Shown here piece by piece: positions 28,311 through 37,935 of a stretch of DNA of 64,000 nucleotides. Both the position numbers and the translations under genes were made by a program. Source of the DNA: Rhizobium sp. SSA_523. GTDB taxonomy: Bacteria > Pseudomonadota > Alphaproteobacteria > Rhizobiales > Rhizobiaceae. The notes beneath the pieces are model-generated. The model searched no databases, was not told the origin of the DNA, and saw only the letters and a program-made list of their open reading frames with translations. Positions within the stretch are counted from its first letter, which is position 1; each line of letters begins with the position of its first letter. Where the stretch lies: contig NZ_CP129382.1 of assembly GCF_030435705.1 (NCBI RefSeq), positions 558,001-622,000 on the forward strand. The letters are read 5' to 3'.

Positions 28311-28327
28311 TCTTGGCAGGGTGCCGC

Positions 28328-29101
28328 TCAGTAGGAGAACTGTTCCGCCAGGATCCGTTCGGACCAGGAGTGATCCGGATCGGACAGGATCCGCGCGGTC
28401 TTGACCTTTGATTCGGAAATCCGCACCGACAACACGCTCTTGATCTCGGTATTGTCGGCAACGGCGTTCACCGGTCGCTTATCCGGCTCGAGGATATCGA
28501 GCTGCACGCAGACCTTGTTGGGCAGCAGCGCGCCGCGCCACCGGCGCGGGCGAAAGGCGCTGACCGGCGTCATGGCGAGAAGCGGCGCCTCCAGCGGCAG
28601 GATGGGCCCATGTGCGGAGAGATTATAGGCGGTGGAGCCTGCAGGCGTGGCAATCATCAGTCCATCGCAGATCAGCTCGTCGAGCCTCATATGGCCGTCG
28701 ATGGTAACGCGGATCTTGGCGGCCTGATAGGACTGCCGGAACAGATAGACCTCGTTGATGGCCAGCGCGATGGAACTCGTGCCATCGGCATTCTCGGTGC
28801 GCATCTCGAGAGGATGGAAGTCGTTTTCCACCGCGCCTTCGATCCGGTCCACCAGCCCGTCCAGCCGGTAGTCATTCATCAGGAAGCCGACCGAGCCGCA
28901 ATTCATGCCGTAGATCCGCTTGCCGCTGTTGATCGTCTGGTGCAGCGTCTGCAGCATGAAGCCATCGCCGCCAAGGGCCACGATGACATCTGATTCGTCC
29001 ACGCTATGATTGCCATAGACCCGGCTAAGGTCCTGCAATGCGAGCTGCGCCTCGGGCGCCGTCGAAGCCAGGAAGGAAAGTCGCATACTATCTACAGACA
29101 T
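28328..29101 (-). CDS. nadK: NAD kinase
   Basis: 257 aa. It phosphorylates NAD to NADP in the cytoplasm. It has the ATP/NAD-kinase GGDG motif (VIVALGGDGFMLQTLH), the NxE-type loop YGMNCGSVGFLMND, INEVYLFR and the second-domain motif DGLMIATPAGSTAYNLSAHGPIL. It is convergent with prfB. The start MSVDSMRLSF gives the family length; an internal ATG (MRLSFL) five codons on is equally plausible. Confidence 0.96.
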   Translation of the reverse strand: MSVDSMRLSFLASTAPEAQLALQDLSRVYGNHSVDESDVIVALGGDGFMLQTLHQTINSGKRIYGMNCGSVGFLMNDYRLDGLVDRIEGAVENDFHPLEMRTENADGTSSIALAINEVYLFRQSYQAAKIRVTIDGHMRLDELICDGLMIATPAGSTAYNLSAHGPILPLEAPLLAMTPVSAFRPRRWRGALLPNKVCVQLDILEPDKRPVNAVADNTEIKSVLSVRISESKVKTARILSDPDHSWSERILAEQFSY

Positions 29102-29209
29102 CGGCGCCCCTTTCGCGTCATCTTCTAGCTACAGGAAAAGACGATCCGGCCACAAGCCTTGCATCGGCCCCCGGCAGCGCAAAGTGAGCGCTTTCATTTT
29201 TTAGCGCTT

Positions 29210-29238
29210 TTGCCCTTTACACGCAGGCAAAATATGCT
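29210..29238 (+). promoter_or_regulatory. Putative promoter of tRNA-Thr
   Basis: TTGCCC at 29210-29215, 17-base spacer, TATGCT at 29233-29238, 17 bases before the tRNA. Two AGCGCTTT repeats lie just upstream (29187 and 29203). Confidence 0.45.
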
Positions 29239-29254
29239 ACCTCCCACCCCGGAT

Positions 29255-29330
<76 letters not shown>

Positions 29331-29761
29331 CTTCTTCCCAAGACAGCACTGACGGAAAACGCACCGCTCGCAAGGCCGTGTGATCCCCTTGTCCTGCGGC
29401 AAGCCTTGCGGCAAGCGACCGGTGCATGGTGAACCGCGGCATGGCTCCAACAGGGTCATAATATTCGAAAATTCGGGATTACATTCAATTTGAATGGTCG
29501 GCGGCAGAGGATATTAAAGTCTTTCCCCTATTTCTGGGATGACCGGAGGATGCCGTGGCATCGGTGCTGAAATGACTCCAGATCCGGCAGAGCATCGCAC
29601 ACGCATGAGGGCGCCTTGCCGGCGCGCCATGACGCAAAACGGCGATGTCCAGTAAGCACAGGTTCAAATCTGACGTCACATGCGCCTCTCGTTCGGTGCG
29701 CCCGGTTTCGGCCAGGCATCGAGGATCGGCCGATGCGGTGTCGGATCGCCTCCGGGAGATC
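29331..29761. other. Intergenic region tRNA-Thr to cheW-like gene
   Basis: 431 bases with no supportable gene. It must hold the promoter of the signalling cluster; the AT-rich part around 29458-29530 is the likeliest place. No RNA gene or repeat recognised. Confidence 0.45.
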
Positions 29762-30229
29762 ATGCCAATGTCTGCAAATGCCTCGACTGCAAGTCTCGAA
29801 ATCATCGCATTCCGTCTCGGTGAGCAGGATTTCTGCATCCGCACCACGGCGGTTCGCGAAATCCGCGGCTGGTGTCCTTCCATGCCGATTCCCAATGCGC
29901 CGGACTATGTCCTTGGCGTGATCAACCTGCGCGGCAATGTCATCCCGACGATCGATCTCTCGCACCGTCTCGGCATGGTGGCGGCGGAACGGACGGATCG
30001 CAGCGCCATCGTCGTTGCCGAAGCCGGCTCGTCCGTCATCGGCCTCGTGGTCGACCAGGTGACCGACATGCTGACGGTGCCCGTCGATCAGCTGCAGCCG
30101 GTGCCGGACGTTTTCACCGGCTTCGACAGTCGCTATTGCGACGGGATCATCACCCACGAAACCGGGATGATCTGCTTCGTCAATCTTGGCCGGCTGTTCG
30201 AGAACGACGCCATCCCGCAGGCGGCCTGA
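29762..30229 (+). CDS. CheW-like chemotaxis coupling protein
   Basis: 155 aa from MPMSANASTASLEIIAFRLGEQDFCI, with GGGAGATC before the ATG. It is a single CheW domain: VREIRGWCPSMPIPNAPDYVLGVINLRGNVIPTIDLSHRLG, then IGLVVDQVTDMLTVPVDQLQPVPD and the C-terminal MICFVNLGRLF. CheW proteins link receptors to the kinase CheA. Here there is no che operon nearby; instead a sensor kinase cluster begins 129 bases downstream. It may serve a receptor encoded elsewhere or a pathway built around this cluster. Confidence 0.93.
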   Translation: MPMSANASTASLEIIAFRLGEQDFCIRTTAVREIRGWCPSMPIPNAPDYVLGVINLRGNVIPTIDLSHRLGMVAAERTDRSAIVVAEAGSSVIGLVVDQVTDMLTVPVDQLQPVPDVFTGFDSRYCDGIITHETGMICFVNLGRLFENDAIPQAA

Positions 30230-30358
30230 CGGTCGACCTGCCGGCCGCCGCCTCCGGCGACAACCGCCTTCCATCACCAATAATGACCGACTGGATCTGC
30301 CGGCTGTTTGCTGGCGGACATGCGGTGCCATGCCTCACGAGAACGGGAGCATTATGCA

Positions 30359-30865
30359 ATGAAGCTCATGACCGCTTGCCTGGCCCTCCTGGCCGGCGCC
30401 TGCCTGTCGGCGTTTCCGGTTCTGGCGCTCGATGCGCCGAAGGGTCCGGTCATCCTGACACTGCGGGGCGATCTTTCCACCCCCAATGTCGGCCAGACGG
30501 CGCAGTTCGACCTGGCCATGCTGGAGGCGCTGTCGGGTCGCAGCGCCCGCATGGAAACGCCCTGGACGGCGGGTGAGGTGGTGTTTTCCGGACCGCTCCT
30601 GCGCGCCGTTCTGGATGCTGCCGGCGCCAAGGGCCAGACGATGCGCGTGCGGGCGCTCAACGATTATTTCGCCGAAATCCCGCTCAGTGATGCGACGGGT
30701 ATGGAAACCATCCTTGCCACGCGCCTGAACGGCGAGCCGATGTCCGTCAGGCAGAAGGGACCGCTTTTCCTCATCTATCCCTTCGACCTCGACCCCACCC
30801 TCTATAATGAGAAGTACTTTTCGCGCTCGGTCTGGCAGATCAAGGACATCGAGGTCAAGCCGTGA
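30359..30865 (+). CDS. Periplasmic molybdopterin-oxidoreductase-fold protein, probably non-catalytic
   Basis: 168 aa. Signal peptide MKLMTACLALLAGACLSAFPVLA, then a domain with VILTLRGDLSTPNVGQTAQFDLAMLEAL, VVFSGPLLRAVLDAAGAKGQTMRVRALNDYFAEIPLSD, MSVRQKGPLFLIYPFD and SVWQIKDIEV. This resembles the sulfite-oxidase-type molybdopterin-binding fold, but the mature part has no cysteine, so the molybdenum ligand of the enzymes is absent. Its stop overlaps the GTG start of the hybrid histidine kinase (GTGA, 30862-30865), so the two proteins are made together. I infer a periplasmic ligand-binding partner of that kinase. GGGAG lies before the chosen ATG. Confidence 0.7.
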   Translation: MKLMTACLALLAGACLSAFPVLALDAPKGPVILTLRGDLSTPNVGQTAQFDLAMLEALSGRSARMETPWTAGEVVFSGPLLRAVLDAAGAKGQTMRVRALNDYFAEIPLSDATGMETILATRLNGEPMSVRQKGPLFLIYPFDLDPTLYNEKYFSRSVWQIKDIEVKP

Positions 30866-33111
30866 CGTCACCCACTGTCTTCAGCGGCGAAGAGATGCGC
30901 AAGGCCGGCCGCACGACGATCATCCTGCAGGCTTTCGCGGTCATCCTCCTGGCGATCCTCGTCTCCGTCTATATCGACATCGCCAGCCGGCAGAGCAATC
31001 TGCGCGATGCGGTGCGGGAGGATGCCGTCTGGTCGGTCTATCAGTTCAACCGCGAGACCCACGAGCTGGAGCATCATGCGGAACTGATGCTCTCGCTGCC
31101 GCACTTCGACAAGGCCTGGCTCTCGGCGCTGTCTTTGCGTTACGACGTCGTCTATTCGCGCATGAAGACCCTGCGACAGACGAAATTCGACGAGCATTTC
31201 CTCAGCGATACCGCCGTCATCGCCCAGCTTGAGAAGATCGAGAGCCTGATCGGCAATAGCGAGGGCATTTTCGATGCGATCAATGCCGGCCAGGCGCTGT
31301 CGCATGCCAGCCTGCGGACGCTGCAATACGAACTGGATATTCTGGCGCGCGAGACCGCCGATCTTCTCGTCTACACCAATACGAAAATCAGCGTCGAGCG
31401 GGCGGAGGGGCGGATCGAGCTTGAATCCCTGCAGCGCAAATCCATGGCACTGATCGGTCTGCTGGTCCTGTCCGTGGTCTTCCTGATCTTCACCCTGCAG
31501 CGCCAGTTGAAGAGCGTGCAGGCGGCGGGAATCGGGCTCGAGGCGATGGCGGAGCAGATGACGGCATCCTGTCAGGCCGCCGAAGCGGGCAACCGGGCGA
31601 AGTCGCAGTTCATGGCCACCATGGGCCACGAGATCCGCACGCCGCTCAACGCGATTCTCGGCACGGTCGAGCTTCTCGAGCTGACGCGCCTGTCGCCCGA
31701 AGCCGCCCTGCGCATCCGCACCATCCGCCGTTCGGGCGAGGCACTCCTCGATATCATCAACGAGATCCTGGATTATGCCAAGATCGAACATGGCAAGCTG
31801 GAGCTTGAACAGCGTCCGGTGGATCTGCTGATGCTTGCTGAAACGAGCGTCGAAATGATGCGGGGCAGGGCCACGGAGGCAGGCACAGGCATCCTCGTGG
31901 ATCTGCCGTCCGAATGGCGGGCGCGCCATATCCTGTCGGATCCGACGCGCCTGCGCCAGGTGATCCTCAACCTGATGAGCAATGCCGTGAAGTTCACCAG
32001 CCAGGGCACGGTCACCCTGCGTCTGCGCCAGTTCCGCGGCCCGACCGCGCTCTGGCTGCGGGTCGAGGTGGAGGATACCGGCATCGGCATCGACGAAGAG
32101 GGCAAGGCGAAGCTCTTCCGGCCCTTCTCGCAGGTCGATGCCAGCATCAATCGCAAATATGGCGGCACGGGCCTCGGCCTGACCATCTGCAAGGAGATCA
32201 TCGATCGCTTCGGCGGGCGCGTCGGGGTGGACAGCCGGCTCGGCAAGGGCAGCACCTTCTGGTTCGAGCTGCCGGTGGAGGCCACGGCGCCGCCGGTGCT
32301 GGCCCCGGCCCAGCCGCAGGCGGGAGAACTCGCTTCCCTTCGCGCCATGACGATCCTGGTGGCGGAGGACAACAAGGTCAATCAGCAGGTGATCCTCGGC
32401 TATCTTCAGCACCTCGGCCAGAAGGTGGTCCTGGCGGAACATGGCGAGATCGCGCTGCGGGAGGCATGCGCTCACCGCTTCGACCTCATCCTGATGGATA
32501 TGCAGATGCCGGTCATGGACGGAATTGAATCGACCAGGCGGATCCGCGCCTCGGGCGGGCTTTCGGCCGATACGCCGATCATCGCTTTGACCGCCAATGC
32601 GTCGGAAGAGGACCGGCAATTGTGTCTCGATGTCGGCATGGCCGGCTTCCAGGCCAAGCCTTTGTCGATCGCCACCCTGCATCGCCTGCTTCTGGAAACC
32701 CAAAGGCAGATCCCGCAGAGCCAAATGGGCGCGCAAGCGCAAGCGGATCGCCCCGCAGCGCTGCCGCCGTCCGACACGTCCGAGCAATCGCCGGCCGGCT
32801 TGACGCCAACTCTGGAGGCCCGCCGGCAGGAAATCGCATCCATTCTGGGCGAGGAGGCCTTCGACGAGCTGATGCAGTCCTTCTTCGACGACGCCGTCGA
32901 GCTCCTGACGAAGCTGCGGCAGTCCTTGAACGAAGGTCGAAGCGACCATATCGACCATCTGCTGCATAATCTTAAAGGAGTGGCAGATAATGTAGGCTTA
33001 TCTGATGTCGCAGAGGCAAGCCAGGCTCTGCGGCAGACCGAACCGACCTCGGAAGATCTTGATCGCATCGCAGATCGATTGAATGCCGTGAAGCAAATGC
33101 TGGCCGCGTGA
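30862..33111 (+). CDS. Hybrid sensor histidine kinase (TM-HisKA-HATPase-REC-HPt)
   Basis: 749 aa, GTG start overlapping the previous stop. A membrane helix (about 18-40), a periplasmic helical sensor region of about 150 residues, and a second membrane helix (about 195-213) precede the dimerisation box MGHEIRTPLNAILG with phospho-acceptor H256. The ATPase domain has NLMSNAVKFT, EDTGIGID and GGTGLGLTICKEI. A receiver has D546 in LILMDMQMPVMDG, and a C-terminal HPt domain has H702 in HLLHNLKGVADNVGL. This gives a complete four-step phosphorelay in one protein, likely feeding the response regulators encoded next. The sensor region matches no domain I recognise and probably works with the periplasmic protein upstream. 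Confidence 0.93.
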   Translation: MTSPTVFSGEEMRKAGRTTIILQAFAVILLAILVSVYIDIASRQSNLRDAVREDAVWSVYQFNRETHELEHHAELMLSLPHFDKAWLSALSLRYDVVYSRMKTLRQTKFDEHFLSDTAVIAQLEKIESLIGNSEGIFDAINAGQALSHASLRTLQYELDILARETADLLVYTNTKISVERAEGRIELESLQRKSMALIGLLVLSVVFLIFTLQRQLKSVQAAGIGLEAMAEQMTASCQAAEAGNRAKSQFMATMGHEIRTPLNAILGTVELLELTRLSPEAALRIRTIRRSGEALLDIINEILDYAKIEHGKLELEQRPVDLLMLAETSVEMMRGRATEAGTGILVDLPSEWRARHILSDPTRLRQVILNLMSNAVKFTSQGTVTLRLRQFRGPTALWLRVEVEDTGIGIDEEGKAKLFRPFSQVDASINRKYGGTGLGLTICKEIIDRFGGRVGVDSRLGKGSTFWFELPVEATAPPVLAPAQPQAGELASLRAMTILVAEDNKVNQQVILGYLQHLGQKVVLAEHGEIALREACAHRFDLILMDMQMPVMDGIESTRRIRASGGLSADTPIIALTANASEEDRQLCLDVGMAGFQAKPLSIATLHRLLLETQRQIPQSQMGAQAQADRPAALPPSDTSEQSPAGLTPTLEARRQEIASILGEEAFDELMQSFFDDAVELLTKLRQSLNEGRSDHIDHLLHNLKGVADNVGLSDVAEASQALRQTEPTSEDLDRIADRLNAVKQMLAA

Positions 33112-33122
33112 AGGGGAACGCC

Positions 33123-34184
33123 ATGAAAATACTTGTCGTGGATGACAACAAAACCAATCTGACGCTGCTCAAGAAGCTCGCAGGAACCGTCGAAGGCTGT
33201 TCGGCTGTCGGCTTCATCAGCCCGGAAGACGCCTTGCATGCAATGCCGGAACTCGACTTCGACATCGGCGTCATCGATTTCCAGATGCCTGTCTATAACG
33301 GTGTCGATCTCCTCCTGGAAATCCGTCGCTTCGAGAAATATCGTGACAAGCCTTTCGTGGTCGTCACCGCCGACGGCGATACCCAGACGCGCATGTCGGC
33401 GCTCAATGCCGGGGCGATCGACTTCCTGACCAAGCCCGTCAATCCGCTGGAATTTCGTGCCCGCATCCGCAATCTCGCCGCCTTGACGGATGCGCGGAAC
33501 CAGCTGGCGGACCGGGCGGATTGGCTGCGGCGCGAAGTTGACAAGGTGGTGCAGGAATTGCGTGAGCGGGAGCAGGAGATCATCTATCGGCTGACGCTGG
33601 CGGCGAGCTACAAGGATCCCGAAACCGCCCTGCATACGATGCGGGTGGGCGCCTATTCGGAACTCATCGCAAAGGCCTACGGTCTTTCAGCGGAAGCCTG
33701 CGCCGATCTCCGTCTGGCGGCGCCCATGCATGATATCGGCAAGGTCGGCATTCCCGATAACGTGCTCCTGAAGCGCGGAATCTATACGGAGAGCGAGCGC
33801 TCCCAGATGCAGTGTCACACCTCGATCGGCAGCCAGATCCTCGGTCAGTCGCGATCGAGCCTGCTGCAATTGGCGGCGGAGATTGCCGAAGCCCATCACG
33901 AACGCTGGGACGGGCAGGGCTATCCCAGGCGCAAGAAGGGCGAGGACATCCCGCTGGCCGGCCGCATCGTTGCCGTTGCCGACAGCTTCGATGCGCTGAC
34001 CACGGTGCGTCCCTACAAGCCTGCCTGGAGCGTCGACAAAGCTGTCAGCCATATCCGCGAGAAAGCCGGATCCCAGTTCGATCCCAACTGCGTCAAGGCG
34101 TTCGAAAAGGCGCTGCCCGAGATCATCGCCATCATGACCAGTCAGGAGCCGCATAATATCTCGCTGGTTGCTGCCGCGGAATAG
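33123..34184 (+). CDS. Response regulator with HD-GYP domain (RpfG-like)
   Basis: 353 aa from MKILVVDDNKTNLTLLKKL, preceded by AAGGGGAACGCC. The receiver domain has the phospho-acceptor D52 in IGVIDFQMP and K in FLTKPVNP. An amphipathic linker (RREVDKVVQELREREQE) connects to an HD-GYP domain with H203-D204 (MHDIGKVGIPD), HHERWDGQGYP containing G266-Y-P268, and VADSFDALTT. HD-GYP proteins usually hydrolyse cyclic di-GMP; the motifs needed appear intact. It starts 12 bases after the hybrid kinase stop, making it the probable output of that kinase. Confidence 0.94.
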   Translation: MKILVVDDNKTNLTLLKKLAGTVEGCSAVGFISPEDALHAMPELDFDIGVIDFQMPVYNGVDLLLEIRRFEKYRDKPFVVVTADGDTQTRMSALNAGAIDFLTKPVNPLEFRARIRNLAALTDARNQLADRADWLRREVDKVVQELREREQEIIYRLTLAASYKDPETALHTMRVGAYSELIAKAYGLSAEACADLRLAAPMHDIGKVGIPDNVLLKRGIYTESERSQMQCHTSIGSQILGQSRSSLLQLAAEIAEAHHERWDGQGYPRRKKGEDIPLAGRIVAVADSFDALTTVRPYKPAWSVDKAVSHIREKAGSQFDPNCVKAFEKALPEIIAIMTSQEPHNISLVAAAE

Positions 34185-34236
34185 GAACCATTCCTTGATT
34201 GCCGCGTTGAGGCGGACTGGCGAAAATGAGGGGGCC

Positions 34237-34632
34237 ATGGTGTGCAAGGTTCTGGTCGTTGAAGACCAGCTATTGATCGCGCTTCATATTGAGGAGGCGG
34301 TCTTGGCTCTCGGCCACGAGGTGGTCGGTATTGCGGCGAATCGGCGTGACGCATTGTCTCAATCGGATGATTGCGACGTGGCCTTTGTCGATGTTCAGTT
34401 GCAGGATGGGCCAACCGGTCCCGAGATCGGCCGCAGCCTGGCCGAAAAGGGCATAACCGTGGTGTTCATGACCGCCAATCCCGAAGCGCTTGCCGGCGGC
34501 GTCCCGGGAACGCTCGGTGTGATATCGAAGCCGCTCTTCGATCTGGAACTGATCGGCGCCGTGCAATATGCGGCCGAAATCTGCGCGGGGGGCGATCCCT
34601 TGCCGCCGGAACGTCTGCGCCGGTTCACCTGA
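34237..34632 (+). CDS. Stand-alone receiver-domain response regulator
   Basis: 131 aa from MVCKVLVVEDQLLIALHIEEAVLALGH; GAGGGGGCC precedes the ATG, which is preferred over an upstream start inside the previous gene. It is a single CheY-like domain with D52 in VAFVDVQLQDG, T in VVFMTANPE and K in GVISKPLFD. There is no output domain, so it may act as a phosphate sink or a protein-binding switch. It resembles receivers of the FixJ/CheY-like group found beside hybrid kinases. It is the last gene of the cluster. Confidence 0.9.
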   Translation: MVCKVLVVEDQLLIALHIEEAVLALGHEVVGIAANRRDALSQSDDCDVAFVDVQLQDGPTGPEIGRSLAEKGITVVFMTANPEALAGGVPGTLGVISKPLFDLELIGAVQYAAEICAGGDPLPPERLRRFT

Positions 34633-34735
34633 CGCACAGCGTCCAGCCGATCAACAGACCAATCTCCCTGACCCGCCCCCGGCTCGCCCCGTAGTTTCCA
34701 ATCGAAGGTTTCCGCTATCGGCGAGGAGCGGGCGC

Positions 34736-35626
34736 TCAGCCCGCTCGCGTCAGATGCAGGCGGGTGGCGTAGAGCGCAATGGCGGCGGCATTGGAGACGT
34801 TGAGAGATTTGATCGCGCCCGGCATATCGAGCCGCGCCAGCGCCGTCACGGTATCGCGCGTCTTCTGGCGCAGGCCCTTGCCCTCCGAGCCCAGCACGAG
34901 CGCAATGCGCTCTCCCGCAAGGCTCGTTTCGAGCGGTGCCGGACCTTCCGAATCAAGACCAATCGTCGCGAAACCCAGTCGATGAAGCTCGCCCAGGGCA
35001 TCGGACAGATTGGTCACCTGGATATAGGGAATCAATTCCAGTGCGCCGGAGGCCGATTTGGCCAGGACGCCGGATTCGGTCGGGCTGTGGCGCTGTGTGG
35101 TGATAACGGCGCCGGCCCCGAAGGCCACGGCCGATCGCATGATCGCGCCGACATTGTGCGGATCGGTGACCTGGTCGAGAACCAGCAACAGAGGGCTGTC
35201 CTTGAGGGCCTCCAGACGGCGCACGGGCAGCGGGCGGGTTTCCAGCATGACGCCCTGGTGGATTGCATCGGGGCCGAGCATCCTGTCGATGTCCTGGGGC
35301 GAAACAATATCCACAGGGCAGGCGGGCGGCTTTGCCGGATCGAGATCCAGGCGGGCCAGCGCATTTTGCGTGACCGACAGGCGGATGAGCTTTCGCTGCG
35401 GATTGTCGAGCGCCGCCCGCACCGTGTGAAGACCGTAGAGATAGACCTGTTCCGGCGCTAGCTGCGGTGGCGTCCAGGCGCCCTTTTCGCGTGCCTTGTC
35501 GCGGCGGTTCGAAGGCCCCGGCGTGGGGATTTCGCCGCGCTCGCGCTTGGCATCGCGAACCTGGCGGCGCAGGGTCGCATAGTGGCTGTCACGGGCGGAT
35601 GGGTCTGTCGGCTCTTTCTTGCTCAT
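34736..35626 (-). CDS. rlmB: 23S rRNA 2'-O-methyltransferase RlmB / TrmH family
   Basis: 296 aa. SPOUT methyltransferase with an N-terminal L30e-like substrate-binding domain (LYGLHTVRAALDNPQRKLIRL) and the knotted catalytic domain: LLVLDQVTDPHNVGAIMRSA (motif 1), RIALVLGSEGKGLRQKTRD (motif 2) and MPGAIKSLNVSNAAAIALY (motif 3). It probably methylates G2251 of 23S rRNA; other TrmH-like targets cannot be excluded. A basic N-terminal extension (about 60 residues, RRQVRDAKRERGEIP) may aid RNA binding. It is divergent from the tRNA-Tyr gene. Confidence 0.92.
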   Translation of the reverse strand: MSKKEPTDPSARDSHYATLRRQVRDAKRERGEIPTPGPSNRRDKAREKGAWTPPQLAPEQVYLYGLHTVRAALDNPQRKLIRLSVTQNALARLDLDPAKPPACPVDIVSPQDIDRMLGPDAIHQGVMLETRPLPVRRLEALKDSPLLLVLDQVTDPHNVGAIMRSAVAFGAGAVITTQRHSPTESGVLAKSASGALELIPYIQVTNLSDALGELHRLGFATIGLDSEGPAPLETSLAGERIALVLGSEGKGLRQKTRDTVTALARLDMPGAIKSLNVSNAAAIALYATRLHLTRAG

Positions 35627-35730
35627 GGGGTCTTATAGCCGCGCGTCGGGAGCGGGCATAGCCCCGGGCAGGGAGATGACAGGCGGATGACGCGAATTCT
35701 TTTTTCCATAAATTTTCGTCCGACCTCGTG

Positions 35731-35759
35731 TTGACAGCAGCGAAACTCGCAGTCATATA
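35731..35759 (+). promoter_or_regulatory. Promoter of tRNA-Tyr/tRNA-Gly
   Basis: TTGACA (35731-35736), exact consensus, 17-base spacer, CATATA (35754-35759), 64 bases upstream of tRNA-Tyr. Confidence 0.65.
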
Positions 35760-35823
35760 CGCCGCCGTGACTGCAGCGGACGACGCGGGTCGCAAGCTTG
35801 GTCTTCGGTCCAGACAGAATACT

Positions 35824-35908
35824 GGAGGGATGCCCGAGTGGTTAAAGGGGACGGACTGTAAATCCGTTGGCTCAGCCTACGTTGGTTCAAATCCAACTCC
35901 CTCCACCA
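35824..35908 (+). tRNA. tRNA-Tyr (anticodon GTA)
   Basis: 85 bases, class II with a long variable arm (GTTGGCTCAGCCTAC region). Acceptor GGAGGGA pairs with TCCCTCC, anticodon loop CTGTAAA, T-arm GTTGGTTCAAATCCAAC, CCA encoded. Confidence 0.96.
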
Positions 35909-35933
35909 TTCTGCTCTTCGACCGACAAGCCCC

Positions 35934-36007
35934 GCGGGTATAGCTCAATGGTAGAGCAGCAGCCTTCCAAGCTGAATACGCGGGTTCGATTCCCGCTACC
36001 CGCTCCA
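35934..36007 (+). tRNA. tRNA-Gly (anticodon TCC)
   Basis: 74 bases. Acceptor GCGGGTA with TACCCGC, D-arm AGCTCAATGGTAGAGC, anticodon loop CTTCCAA, T-arm GCGGGTTCGATTCCCGC, CCA encoded. It lies 25 bases after tRNA-Tyr, probably in the same transcript, upstream of tuf1. Confidence 0.96.
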
Positions 36008-36115
36008 CTCTCTCTAAGGCCGGTCTTTCTCAGCCTGGAAGGTCAGCAGGTTGACCTGACGTCCATCCCCTCTTCGAGGCGGTCGGCACCTCCTTGTCCC
36101 TGTCGCATTTATGTC

Positions 36116-36144
36116 TTGCGTATCGCACGCGAAAGCCTTAAACG
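36116..36144 (+). promoter_or_regulatory. Putative promoter of tuf1
   Basis: TTGCGT (36116-36121), 17-base spacer, TAAACG (36139-36144), 57 bases before the tuf1 start. The -10 hexamer equals that proposed for the rpsL operon (51544-51549). Confidence 0.4.
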
Positions 36145-36201
36145 GCGACACCAAATCCGCAGCCGCGGATCCACCATTCTTTAAGATCACAGGAAGCATC
36201 A

Positions 36202-37377
<1,176 letters not shown>

Positions 37378-37386
37378 GGCAATCTC

Positions 37387-37417
37387 GGCAGCTTTGGGCG
37401 ACGAGCCGAAAGCTGCC
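37387..37417 (+). repeat. tuf 3' hairpin, copy 1
   Basis: GGCAGCTTTGGGC and GCCGAAAGCTGCC form a 13-bp stem with one mismatch around GACGA, 10 bases after the tuf1 stop. The same 31-base element follows tuf2 at 56133-56163 and recurs at 56252-56282. Confidence 0.75.
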
Positions 37418-37424
37418 GACGCTT

Positions 37425-37442
37425 GCTTCGATCATCGAATAA
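37425..37442 (+). pseudogene. Degenerate fragment of the tuf 3' end downstream of tuf1
   Basis: GCTTCGATCATCGAATAA differs at two of 18 positions from the last codons and stop of tuf (GCTTCGATCGTCGAGTAA). It lies 48 bases after the true stop and reads ASIIE-stop. It is a likely relic of the same tail duplication seen intact after tuf2. Confidence 0.5.
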
Positions 37443-37489
37443 TTGCCGGCTGGGCGAGGGGGTCTCCTCCTGCTCAACGTCTCAAGATA

Positions 37490-37526
37490 AAGGCCTCGCC
37501 GGATATGGCGGGGCCTTTTCGTTTTC
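37490..37526 (+). terminator. Rho-independent terminator of tuf1
   Basis: AAGGCCTCGCC and GGCGGGGCCTT form an 11-bp stem (one G-T pair) around GATAT, followed by TTCGTTTT. Confidence 0.75.
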
Positions 37527-37578
37527 AAAGAAATGCACGAAGGCTGCGCCCTGTCGATGAAGCCGTGAGCGAGGGGAC

Positions 37579-37935
37579 ATGTCTGGTTCCGACGGAAACA
37601 TGAAGCGGATCGGAGCAGGGCGACCCATCGGCGCGAACATTGCCTGGGCGCGATTCGCCGCCGGGCCTCTGATCCTGCTCGCCTGCAGCCTGATGCCGAT
37701 CGGCGATCCGGCGCCTGCCTTTGCGGCCTGTCCGGAGCGGCCGTCCTGTACCGGTTGCGGATGCAAGGGCGGGCCGGGCTATCGAGGGCCCGATGGCCGC
37801 TGTGTCGGTTTCAAGGCGCTGGACAGGATCTGCGGCCGGCCGCCGGAGACCCGCTGCACCTTCGAGAACGCGCCGGGCACGGGCGCCAACCGTGATTGCG
37901 CCCTGCAGCCCAGGGAAGCGAAGAAAGCGCGCTAA
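37579..37935 (+). CDS. Hypothetical exported cysteine-rich protein
   Basis: 118 aa from MSGSDGNMKRIGAGRP, with GAGGGGAC before the ATG. An N-terminal hydrophobic segment (AAGPLILLACSLMPIG) looks like a signal peptide ending near PAPAFA. The mature part is short and has seven or more cysteines: ACPERPSCTGCGCKGGPGYRGPDGRCVGF, then DRICGRPPETRCTFEN and RDCAL. The paired cysteines suggest a disulphide-stabilised periplasmic or secreted mini-protein. I recognise no family. It sits alone between the tuf1 terminator and tRNA-Trp. Confidence 0.65.
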   Translation: MSGSDGNMKRIGAGRPIGANIAWARFAAGPLILLACSLMPIGDPAPAFAACPERPSCTGCGCKGGPGYRGPDGRCVGFKALDRICGRPPETRCTFENAPGTGANRDCALQPREAKKAR

